From positions 1 to 5,539 of the forward strand of contig METF01000284.1 of the NCBI GenBank assembly GCA_001771235.1: a stretch of 5,539 nucleotides of DNA. Direction: 5' to 3'. A program made the translations under genes and the position numbers. This DNA is from Candidatus Zhuqueibacterota bacterium RBG_16_48_16 (GTDB lineage Bacteria > Zhuqueibacterota > Zhuqueibacteria > Residuimicrobiales > Sediminimicrobiaceae). The stretch's first letter is position 1. Each line of letters starts with the position of its first letter. Of the stretch, positions 1 to 5,245 are shown piece by piece. The notes below the pieces were generated by a model. It was not told where the DNA came from, searched no databases, and saw only the letters and a program-made list of their open reading frames with translations.

Positions 1-2
1 AC

Positions 3-2012
3 AGGGAAGGTATCAAAGCCGCCGGGCGTGAGAACGAGAGCTTTATCGGATGCCAGCTACACAGTCTGTTTCCACGGCCACAGAACGCCGGTTTATTCGA
101 TGTCTTGTGCCATGTGGTAGAAACAGGAGAACTTTGGGAAGATGAAAAATTTCATTACCCGGACTTTTGCGGTGGACACGAGAGGATCTTGAGGATGCGG
201 GCTGCAAAGTGGCAGGATGGCATCGTCCTCGCCTGGGAGGACGTGACCGAGCGTAACCATTGGGAAACAGAGCGGGGACAGTTATTAGAGCAGACGTTGA
301 CCGAACGCGACCGGGCCGGGCATCTTGCCGCAACCCTGGATCATGAAAGAGATATTTTGTCCACCATCATGGAAAATACACATGCCATGTTAGCTTATCT
401 CGATCCGGAGTTCAACTTTATCCTGACCAATTCGGCTTACTGCAAAGGATCGGATTATACGGAAAAGGAGCTGATTGGCCGAAACCATTTCGCGTTGTTC
501 CCGCACGAAGAGAATGAGGCCATTTTTTGTAGGGTTCGTGACACGGGCCAGCCGGTCCGCTTTTACGCCAAACCGTTCGAGTTTCCCGATCACCCGGAAT
601 GGGGCACGACTTATTGGGACTGGATGCTGGTCCCCGTGTTAGCCGACCAGGGCAAGGTAAAGGGATTGGTATTTTCCCTCTTTGACGTAACGCCACAAAA
701 GGTCACCGAACAAAAGCTGCGTGATAGCGAAGAAGAGCTGCGCAAATCTCGCGATGAGTTGGAAATCCGTGTGTCTGAACGTACAGAGGAGTTGGTCAAG
801 GCTAACAAAGCGCTCCAAACCGAGATGATTGAAAGGGAGAAAGCTCAGAAAGAGCTGGTCACCGAAAGAATGCGGTTCTACTCATTGTTGGAAGAAATCC
901 CCGCTTACGTTTACCTGTGTGGAAAGGATTATGTCATCAAATTTGCCAACAGGCACTTTCGCGAGCGGTTCGATGACCCCGTAGGCAAGCCCTGTTACGA
1001 GACATTGTTTGGCCGTTCCACGCCGTGCCCGGTATGTCATAGACACGGCATTTTTGAGACAAGGCAGCCTTTGGAACGGGAAAGGAGCTTTGGAGACGGA
1101 GCGTTCTATCAAGTCCATGATTATTTTTTCACGGATATCGACGGCTCCGAAAACATCCTGGAGCTCGGATTTGATATTACCCGGCGCAAGAGCCTCGAAA
1201 AACAGGCCATTCAAACAGAGAAACTGGCGGCCGTGGCGCAGATGAGCGCCATGATCTCTCATGAATTCCGCAATTCCCTCACTTCTGTCAAGATGATTAT
1301 GGAGCTTCAACAAGAGTCGCAAAACCTCTCGTTATCCGAAAAGGAATCTCTTGGTGTCGCCCTCAGCTCGATCAATCACATGGAAAAGGTGGTTTCACAA
1401 CTGCTCAACTTTTCGCGGCCATCGCCTCTGGTGTTTGGTTTGAACAGTCTCACGCAAGTGGTAGAAGAGAGCTTAAAGTTTGTGGAGCAACAGGTGGTGC
1501 GCTCCGGCATTACGCTCAAAAGACGATTGGCCGCACATCTTCCGAAAATGCGAATAGATCCGCTGCGGCTCAAGGAGGCGTTCATTAATCTGTTATTGAA
1601 TGCTATCCAGGCCATTGCCCAGGTGGACGAGCCAAAACGACCACGGGAGATTTTGGTGACAACCCGCATCCGAACGCTAACAACATCCTTTGATGAGTTT
1701 GGCGCCGGGAAGGCTTTTCAAAATGAGGGAGTTTTTCAAGAGATCGGTGATAGAGCCGACGTGAGATTGGCTGAGGGCATTCGTTGGGTTTTGATCCGGG
1801 TCAAAGATACCGGCCGGGGAATTCCACAGGAGAACCTTTCCAGGATATTCGATCCTTTTTTTACCACCAGCTCCAGCGGCACGGGTTTGGGGCTTTCGAT
1901 GGTAAAACGGACGGTTAATGAACATGGCGGCGTCATCCGGGTAACCAGCTCACCGCAAAAGGGAACCGAATTCTCTCTCTTTTTGCCTGTCAAAACGCAG
2001 GAGCAAAAATGA
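3..2012 (+). CDS. Multi-PAS sensor histidine kinase, 5' end cut by the window
   Basis: Autophosphorylating sensor kinase, the likely partner of the response regulator that follows. The frame is open from base 3, with no stop before the window edge, so the TTG at 105 is not a credible start and the N-terminus is missing. Of 669 visible residues (numbered from base 3): end of PAS 1 (1-85), short coil (86-116), PAS 2 (117-231), long charged coiled coil (232-291), PAS 3 (292-394) with C331, C342 and C345, HisKA (about 404-470) with phospho-acceptor H420 in SHEFRNSLT, and HATPase_c (about 514-666) with N-box N533, G1 motif DTGRGIP (D602) and G2 motif GTGLGL (626-631). No membrane segment is visible; one could lie upstream. 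There is no C-terminal receiver. The H-box has Ser where Pro is usual, and about 34 extra residues sit before the G1 box. The stop overlaps the next start (ATGA), which indicates co-translation. The kinase class is certain; the signal is unknown. Confidence 0.95.
   Translation, partial: REGIKAAGRENESFIGCQLHSLFPRPQNAGLFDVLCHVVETGELWEDEKFHYPDFCGGHERILRMRAAKWQDGIVLAWEDVTERNHWETERGQLLEQTLTERDRAGHLAATLDHERDILSTIMENTHAMLAYLDPEFNFILTNSAYCKGSDYTEKELIGRNHFALFPHEENEAIFCRVRDTGQPVRFYAKPFEFPDHPEWGTTYWDWMLVPVLADQGKVKGLVFSLFDVTPQKVTEQKLRDSEEELRKSRDELEIRVSERTEELVKANKALQTEMIEREKAQKELVTERMRFYSLLEEIPAYVYLCGKDYVIKFANRHFRERFDDPVGKPCYETLFGRSTPCPVCHRHGIFETRQPLERERSFGDGAFYQVHDYFFTDIDGSENILELGFDITRRKSLEKQAIQTEKLAAVAQMSAMISHEFRNSLTSVKMIMELQQESQNLSLSEKESLGVALSSINHMEKVVSQLLNFSRPSPLVFGLNSLTQVVEESLKFVEQQVVRSGITLKRRLAAHLPKMRIDPLRLKEAFINLLLNAIQAIAQVDEPKRPREILVTTRIRTLTTSFDEFGAGKAFQNEGVFQEIGDRADVRLAEGIRWVLIRVKDTGRGIPQENLSRIFDPFFTTSSSGTGLGLSMVKRTVNEHGGVIRVTSSPQKGTEFSLFLPVKTQEQK
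1999..2003 (+). promoter_or_regulatory. Ribosome binding site of the sigma-54 activator gene
   Basis: AGGAG lies five bases before the ATG at 2009, inside the last codons of the kinase gene. It fixes the start, and the ATGA overlap of stop and start suggests translational coupling of kinase and regulator. Confidence 0.8.
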
Positions 2013-3412
2013 GCCGGGCAAAGATACTGGTCGTTGATGACGACGAAAAGATCATATTCGCATTCCGGGAAATGATAAAAAAGGATGGCTATGCCTGGCT
2101 CGAAGCCAGGGATGGCCGCGAGGCATTAAAAGTGGTCGAGACGGAAAAGCCTGATCTCATTTTTATGGATATTAACATGCCTCATCTGGATGGCCATGAG
2201 GCTCTGCGGGAGATAAAATCCATGGATGAGACCGTGCCGGTGATTGTGATTACCGGCGAAGGGAACGTTCAGAATGCCATAAAATCCATGAAACAAGGCG
2301 CATTCGATTACCTGACCAAACCTCTATCGCTGCCCAAAATCCGGCAAGCCATCCGGGAGGGACTGGCAAGCCGGCAGGTCCCTCCGGCAAAGACTGTCCG
2401 CTTTGAGGCCGATGTGACAAACCGCCATCAACTGATCGGAAACAGTCGTTCCATTCAACAGGCATATAAAATGATCGGCTCGATTGCAACGACGCCCAAT
2501 CACACCTCCGTTCTCCTGCTGGGTGAAAGCGGCACCGGAAAGGAGCTGGCGGCACGAACGATTCATTTTAACAGCCAATTTCCTGACGAGCCGTTTGTGG
2601 CCATCAACTGTACGGCGCTGCCGGAAACCCTGCTGGAATCGGAGCTGTTTGGCCATGAGAAGGGAGCGTTTACAAACGCCGTGGAGCGCAAACCGGGCAA
2701 GTTTGAAGTGGCCCGCAAAGGGACTATTTTTCTGGACGAGATCGGGGATCTTTCACCGAACCTGCAGCAAAAGCTTCTCAGGGTCTTGCAGGAGCGTGAA
2801 TTCGAGCGAGTGGGTGGCCACAGCACCATTCCGGTCGAGGCCCGTTTTATTGCGGCCACAAATCAGGAGCTGCGAAAAAAAGTCAACGAGGGTACTTTTC
2901 GTGAAGATTTATACTACCGCATTCACGTTGTGGTCATCGAGCTGCCTCCGTTGCGGGATCGTCATGAAGACATCCTCATGCTGGCCCACTATTTTCTCGA
3001 GCGCTACAATCAAAAGCTGAAAAAGGACATCCGGGGTTTCTCCGATAACGCTTTGGATTTACTGCAATCCTATTCCTACCCCGGTAATATTCGGGAGCTG
3101 GAAAACCTTGTCGAGCGGGCCGTCATGTTGACCCGGGGACCGGTTATTCTTGCCGAAGCCTTTTCTGACTTGTCATCTGTAAAGACCCGTGAAGAAAGCC
3201 TGCCGATTGCCAGCACGGATTTTGCAGAATCACGCGATTATCTGTTAAATCTTTTTGAAAAGCAATTTCTCACTCAAGCATTGCAGCTTTATAACGGAAA
3301 TATCAGCGCCATGGCCAGGGGTTGTGGCATGTCCCGGCAGAATGTGCACCGCTTGTTACAAAAGCACGGTTTGGCTTTCGAGCCATCTTCCTTGCCGAAC
3401 AAAAAAACCTAG
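2009..3412 (+). CDS. NtrC-family sigma-54-dependent response regulator
   Basis: Bacterial enhancer-binding protein of 467 residues, the usual length for the family. It receives phosphate from the kinase and uses ATP hydrolysis to open sigma-54 promoters. Receiver (4-119): acidic pocket D10-D12, phospho-acceptor D54, switch residues T82 and Y101, K104. AAA+ domain (about 142-375): Walker A GESGTGKE (172-179), sigma-54 contact loop GAFTNA (219-224), Walker B GTIFLDE (238-244), sensor I near FIAATN, arginine-finger segment FREDLYYR (297-304), sensor II near YPGNIREL (R362). A Fis-type helix-turn-helix lies at about 412-455. The loop motif is normally GAFTGA; here the fifth residue is Asn (codon 2675-2677), a position that contacts sigma-54. 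It shares an operon with the kinase. A likely target is the sigma-54 promoter at 3988-4003, with tandem dyads upstream as candidate binding sites (inference). The family assignment is secure; the regulon is not known. Confidence 0.97.
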   Translation: MSRAKILVVDDDEKIIFAFREMIKKDGYAWLEARDGREALKVVETEKPDLIFMDINMPHLDGHEALREIKSMDETVPVIVITGEGNVQNAIKSMKQGAFDYLTKPLSLPKIRQAIREGLASRQVPPAKTVRFEADVTNRHQLIGNSRSIQQAYKMIGSIATTPNHTSVLLLGESGTGKELAARTIHFNSQFPDEPFVAINCTALPETLLESELFGHEKGAFTNAVERKPGKFEVARKGTIFLDEIGDLSPNLQQKLLRVLQEREFERVGGHSTIPVEARFIAATNQELRKKVNEGTFREDLYYRIHVVVIELPPLRDRHEDILMLAHYFLERYNQKLKKDIRGFSDNALDLLQSYSYPGNIRELENLVERAVMLTRGPVILAEAFSDLSSVKTREESLPIASTDFAESRDYLLNLFEKQFLTQALQLYNGNISAMARGCGMSRQNVHRLLQKHGLAFEPSSLPNKKT

Positions 3413-3446
3413 TGCTCCATTTCATAAGTACATGTGGGGTTTCTTA

Positions 3447-3532
3447 TTTGTAGTTCAAGCTTTAGCTTGCCACGTTGGATAGCAAACATCCCACGTGGCT
3501 TGCTAATTTCAGCCTGAAGGCTGGACTACAAA
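3447..3532. repeat. 86-bp palindromic REP-like element, cloverleaf fold
   Basis: The ends TTTGTAGT (3447-3454) and ACTACAAA (3525-3532) are perfectly complementary. Between them are three hairpins: CAAGC-TTTA-GCTTG (3456-3469), an 11-position arm 3470-3480 pairing with 3488-3498 around loop AGCAAAC (one mismatch), and CAGCC-TGAA-GGCTG (3510-3523). As single strand this folds like a cloverleaf. The layout resembles REP/BIME-type repeats mobilised by Y1 (RAYT) transposases. It lies 34 bp after the activator gene and could also act as its transcription end or as mRNA protection; it has no U-tract typical of an intrinsic terminator. Confidence 0.75.
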
Positions 3533-3615
3533 CTTTTACTTTTTCCATAACCCGACAAATAATTCTGAAATGGACTACTTAGTAACTGACCGAAAACTAG
3601 CGAAATGATAGAAAA

Positions 3616-3754
3616 CTGTCATTGCGAGCGGAGGAAATGAGATATTTCCCGTTCAATGTGCTTTATTGGAGCGAAGCAATCCCCTTACTTTTCAGGAGAT
3701 TGCTTCGGCAAAACTTGTCCTGAGCTTGTCGAAGGAAGCGCCTCGCAATGACAG
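3616..3754. repeat. Dispersed palindromic repeat, CTGTCATTGCGAG type
   Basis: A perfect 13-bp inverted pair, CTGTCATTGCGAG (3616-3628) and CTCGCAATGACAG (3742-3754), encloses a second perfect 10-bp pair, CGAAGCAATC (3672-3681) and GATTGCTTCG (3698-3707). From memory, intergenic repeats with these ends (CATTGCGAG and GCGAAGCAATC) occur in many environmental bacterial genomes. It encodes nothing. A short open frame crossing it on the minus strand is an artefact of the repeat. Confidence 0.8.
3703..3735. repeat. Short repeat (CTTGTCCTGAGC type) nested in the larger one
   Basis: CTTCGGCAA (3703-3711) pairs with TTGTCGAAG (3726-3734) with one mismatch. The segment from 3714 to 3735 resembles a common dispersed repeat whose reverse strand begins CCTTCGACAAGCTCAGG. 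It sits where the right arm of the surrounding palindrome should be uninterrupted, so it may have inserted there. Confidence 0.55.
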
Positions 3755-3782
3755 CAAAATTTTAAAAAGTAGTTTTCGGTAA

Positions 3783-3838
3783 GACACTTAGTGGCTTTGC
3801 GACTTGGTGCGAAATCTCCGTGAAACTCTGTGTCCCCC
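3783..3838. repeat. Low-complexity repeat tract (CTCCGTGAAACTCTGTG type)
   Basis: The tract is made of loosely repeating GTGGCTTTGCG, CTTGGTGCG, CTCCGTG and CTCTGTG units. It resembles, from memory, the dispersed intergenic family built of CTTTGTG/CTCTGTG units in several environmental phyla. No coding signal is visible. The assignment rests on pattern only. Confidence 0.4.
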
Positions 3839-3861
3839 CAAGAGTATCCGGTAGTGAAACC

Positions 3862-3901
3862 TGTCAAATGCCAGTTGACAAACTGTTCAATGCATTTGAC
3901 A
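3862..3901. promoter_or_regulatory. Two tandem dyads: candidate enhancer (UAS) for the sigma-54 activator
   Basis: Four half-sites of consensus TGTCAAATG form two dyads. Dyad 1 is TGTCAAATGCCAGTTGACA (3862-3880, 8 of 9 pairs complementary about a central C). Dyad 2 is TGTTCAATGCATTTGACA (3884-3901, 7 of 9 pairs). The centres are about 21.5 bp apart, two helical turns, so both would face the same side of the DNA. They lie about 121 and 143 bp upstream of the predicted start of the sigma-54 transcript, a normal distance for NtrC-family enhancers. The outermost 10 bases on each side are also a perfect inverted pair. Binding by the neighbouring activator is inferred. Confidence 0.6.
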
Positions 3902-3963
3902 ACTCGGTCTTTTTCGCCTTCGTGTCGCCATCCTCCAATTCCTTTATTATCCTGCCGTTAATC

Positions 3964-3976
3964 AATCAGACGATTT
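3964..3976 (+). promoter_or_regulatory. Possible IHF binding site
   Basis: AATCAG-ACGA-TTT matches the IHF consensus WATCAR-N4-TTR at every position but the last. It lies between the candidate enhancer and the sigma-54 promoter, about 38-50 bp upstream of the predicted start, where IHF usually bends DNA at such promoters. The consensus is loose, so this is tentative. Confidence 0.35.
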
Positions 3977-3987
3977 GTGGCCTGTCC

Positions 3988-4003
3988 TGGCACGACGATT
4001 GCC
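3988..4003 (+). promoter_or_regulatory. Sigma-54 promoter (-24/-12)
   Basis: TGGCACG-ACGA-TTGCC matches the sigma-54 consensus TGGCACG-N4-TTGC at all 11 fixed positions, with the required ten bases between GG (3989-3990) and GC (4001-4002). Transcription would start near 4014 and run rightward into the receiver and ECF sigma genes. A sigma-54 activator gene lies just upstream and tandem dyads sit at enhancer distance, which supports a real site. It overlaps a perfect 8-bp inverted pair, TCCTGGCA (3985-3992) and TGCCAGGA (4000-4007). Confidence 0.82.
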
Positions 4004-4013
4004 AGGAGTAAAA

Positions 4014-4026
4014 CGCAATGACAGCA
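4014..4026. repeat. Remnant of the CATTGCGAG-type repeat
   Basis: CGCAATGACAGCA here is identical to 3744-3756, the right end of the large palindromic repeat, and an A/T-rich TTTT tract follows in both places. No left arm is visible nearby, so this looks like a truncated copy in the same orientation. It starts at the predicted sigma-54 transcription start. Confidence 0.5.
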
Positions 4027-4047
4027 GATTTTCAAACGGACTTGTTT

Positions 4048-4075
4048 TTGTCCGACGCTGATTAACCTGTATTAT
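4048..4075 (+). promoter_or_regulatory. Weak sigma-70-like promoter candidate
   Basis: TTGTCC (4048-4053, 4 of 6 bases of the -35 consensus) is separated by 16 bp from TATTAT (4070-4075, 5 of 6 bases of the -10 consensus). It could give basal expression of the receiver-sigma operon. Matches of this quality also occur by chance in AT-rich spacers. Confidence 0.22.
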
Positions 4076-4092
4076 TCATGAACCGACTCAAT

Positions 4093-4171
4093 GTGTGGCG
4101 CACTTGTTTCTTGCAGCACAGTCAACTCACAAATAAGCATAACTTCAGTCAATTTTAAAAGTGCGTCGCAC
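4093..4171. repeat. Pair of related GTG-CAC dyads in the leader
   Basis: GTGTGGCGCAC (4093-4103) and GTGCGTCGCAC (4161-4171) agree at 9 of 11 positions. The second is a perfect GTGCG/CGCAC dyad. They are 68 bp apart, downstream of the sigma-54 start and upstream of the receiver ATG. They could be operators or short RNA hairpins; the sequence does not decide. Confidence 0.3.
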
Positions 4172-4232
4172 ATTTGGGACTATTGATGAATTATACGGCA
4201 GGTGCAAAACTTTTCCTACCTGGGTTGTGATT

Positions 4233-4655
4233 ATGCGATCAAAAATTCTGGTTGTGGACGATGATGAAAATATCTTGTATGCCTTTCACGATCTTTTGAC
4301 AAAAGAAGGATTTGAGTATATCCCCGCTCGGAACGGAGCGGAAGCTCTACGGAAATTTGTCGAGGAACGTCCATGTCTGATTTTTCTCGATCTCCATCTT
4401 CAGGACATGCAGGGTTTTGCATTATTCAGAAAAATTCGCCAGCTTGACGGAGGTATCCACATTATAATTTTGGCGGACGACGAGATCGAAACCGTGTCTT
4501 TTAGAAAAGCAGAAGACGCTTTCGATTGTCTGTCCAAGCCCCTCTCTGTGTTCCGTATTCGGGAGGCAATTGAAAAAGCGCTTGATGGCAACAAGTCGCG
4601 GCAAAGCGACATGACTCATGGTGCAGATATATCGAGTCAAAAACAAAAACTTTAA
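4233..4655 (+). CDS. Stand-alone receiver-domain protein with altered switch residues
   Basis: Single receiver domain of 140 residues with no output domain, only a polar tail from about 117. Acidic pocket D9-D11, phospho-acceptor D53 and K102 are present, so phosphorylation is possible. The conserved switch Thr is Ala (A81) and the switch aromatic is Cys (C99), so the usual Thr/Tyr coupling is lost. By hand alignment it is about 40% identical to the receiver of the activator encoded upstream, including FDxLxKPLS near the end, which suggests duplication. The ATG at 4233 is chosen because MRSKILVVDDD aligns with MSRAKILVVDDD of that protein; an in-frame GTG at 4161 would add 24 residues unlike the family. 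No clear Shine-Dalgarno precedes either start. It lies downstream of the sigma-54 promoter and 23 bp before the ECF sigma gene. A phosphate sink, kinase competitor or partner-binding role is possible; none is shown. Confidence 0.88.
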   Translation: MRSKILVVDDDENILYAFHDLLTKEGFEYIPARNGAEALRKFVEERPCLIFLDLHLQDMQGFALFRKIRQLDGGIHIIILADDEIETVSFRKAEDAFDCLSKPLSVFRIREAIEKALDGNKSRQSDMTHGADISSQKQKL

Positions 4656-4665
4656 GCATCAAGAT

Positions 4666-4671
4666 GGGAGG
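4666..4671 (+). promoter_or_regulatory. Ribosome binding site setting the ECF sigma start at 4679
   Basis: GGGAGG lies seven bases before the ATG at 4679. It overlaps the alternative in-frame ATG at 4664, which has no ribosome site of its own, so the shorter protein is preferred. Confidence 0.75.
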
Positions 4672-4678
4672 AACGACT

Positions 4679-5245
4679 ATGCACTGCCAGGAGCTAAAAA
4701 AGGAATTCGAGGAATTAGCCTTTACCTACATGGATTCCATCTACAGCACCGCGTTACGACTGACGCGCAACACCGCGGATGCGGAGGATCTGGTTCAGGA
4801 TACGTATTTACGGGCTTTTCGTTTTTTCAATTTATTTCAACCAGGTACAAATTTCAAAGCCTGGATATTCAAAATCCTGACCAATACCTTTATCAACCAT
4901 TACCGCAAAAAGAGCAGGACACCTCAACAGGTTCAGTTTGACAAAGTCGAATTTATGGTGAAAAATGAAGATGTGCCGGAAACACCGGAATGGACTGGTT
5001 TCGACGAGGCCAAATACGGAGAGCTTTTTGATGACTCTGTCCTGGGCGCTTTAACAAAGCTATCGGACGATTTTCGCATGGTCGTTCTTCTGGCTGATGT
5101 AGAGCGATTTTCGTACAAAGATATTGCCAGAATCATTGACAAACCAATCGGAACGGTGATGTCGAGATTATTTCGAGGACGAAGAATCTTGCAGAGGACT
5201 TTGGAAGAATACGCCAGAGAGGAAGGATATCTTTGTGAGAGTTGA
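4679..5245 (+). CDS. ECF-type sigma-70 family RNA polymerase sigma factor
   Basis: Sigma factor of 188 residues, the normal size of group 4 (ECF) factors, which have only regions 2 and 4. Region 2 (about 8-78) shows the core-binding and -10 recognition signature, including DAEDLVQDTYLRAFRFF and GTNFKAWIFKILTNTFINHY. An acidic linker follows (about 80-120). Region 4 (about 120-178) carries the -35 recognition helix-turn-helix with FSYKDIARI and PIGTVMSRLFRGRR. The style is that of the RpoE/SigH-like branch. It probably forms an operon with the receiver gene 23 bp upstream and would be expressed from the sigma-54 promoter. Many ECF genes are followed by an anti-sigma gene; here the next gene is an unrelated convergent one, so control may be through transcription or through the receiver protein (inference). 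The target promoters are unknown. The family call is secure. Confidence 0.95.
   Translation: MHCQELKKEFEELAFTYMDSIYSTALRLTRNTADAEDLVQDTYLRAFRFFNLFQPGTNFKAWIFKILTNTFINHYRKKSRTPQQVQFDKVEFMVKNEDVPETPEWTGFDEAKYGELFDDSVLGALTKLSDDFRMVVLLADVERFSYKDIARIIDKPIGTVMSRLFRGRRILQRTLEEYAREEGYLCES

Larger units (their letters stand above)
3577..3792. repeat. 216-bp inverted-repeat element (possible MITE) with nested repeats
   Basis: Arms 3577-3599 and 3770-3792 are inverted copies. Their inner 11 bases, ACCGAAAACTA (3589-3599) and TAGTTTTCGGT (3770-3780), match perfectly and the outer 12 match imperfectly. Two other palindromic repeats lie between the arms. No transposase is encoded, so it is at most a non-autonomous element. 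The outer boundary is uncertain because the right arm runs into another repeat-like tract. Confidence 0.5.
3413..4232. other. 820-bp non-coding spacer: repeats then control region
   Basis: No convincing gene was found on either strand. Open frames at 3685-3867 (minus) and 3820-4011 (plus) lie over repeats or control sites and show no domain character. The left half (3447-3838) is repeat-derived. The right half carries tandem dyads, a possible IHF site, a sigma-54 promoter and about 219 bases of 5' leader before the receiver gene. The base composition is more AT-rich than in the flanking genes. Confidence 0.75.

Noticed and set aside
105..107. TTG as the start of the kinase
   Set aside because: The reading frame is open upstream to the window edge and the upstream residues continue a PAS domain, so the gene starts outside the window.
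882..1322. 146-residue minus-strand open frame
   Set aside because: It lies wholly within the kinase gene, opposite PAS 3 and the HisKA region, and shows no domain character.
2484..3020. 178-residue plus-strand open frame
   Set aside because: It is a frame-shifted shadow of the AAA+ domain of the activator, rich in Ser, Arg and Trp with no recognisable motif.
3255..3482. Plus-strand open frame overlapping the end of the activator
   Set aside because: It is a frame-shifted reading of the HTH coding region that runs into the palindromic repeat.
3447..3792. CRISPR array or tRNA gene in the repeat region
   Set aside because: The repeats are not regularly spaced direct repeats with spacers, and the cloverleaf lacks tRNA-conserved bases such as a GGTTCGA-type T-loop.
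3685..3867. 60-residue minus-strand open frame with STSSGQ
   Set aside because: It is translated from dispersed repeats; such SSGQ-containing short frames are a typical artefact of this repeat.
3820..4011. 63-residue plus-strand open frame in the spacer
   Set aside because: It covers the tandem dyads and the sigma-54 promoter and has no ribosome site or domain features.
4093..4115. Second sigma-54 promoter (TGGCGCAC then TTGCA)
   Set aside because: Fourteen bases separate GG (4097-4098) from GC (4113-4114); sigma-54 requires ten.
4161..4232. GTG start adding 24 residues to the receiver protein
   Set aside because: There is no Shine-Dalgarno, and the extra residues do not fit a receiver N-terminus; the ATG at 4233 aligns with the paralogous domain.
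4618..4941. 107-residue plus-strand open frame over the sigma gene
   Set aside because: It overlaps region 2 of the ECF sigma factor in another frame and has no family features.
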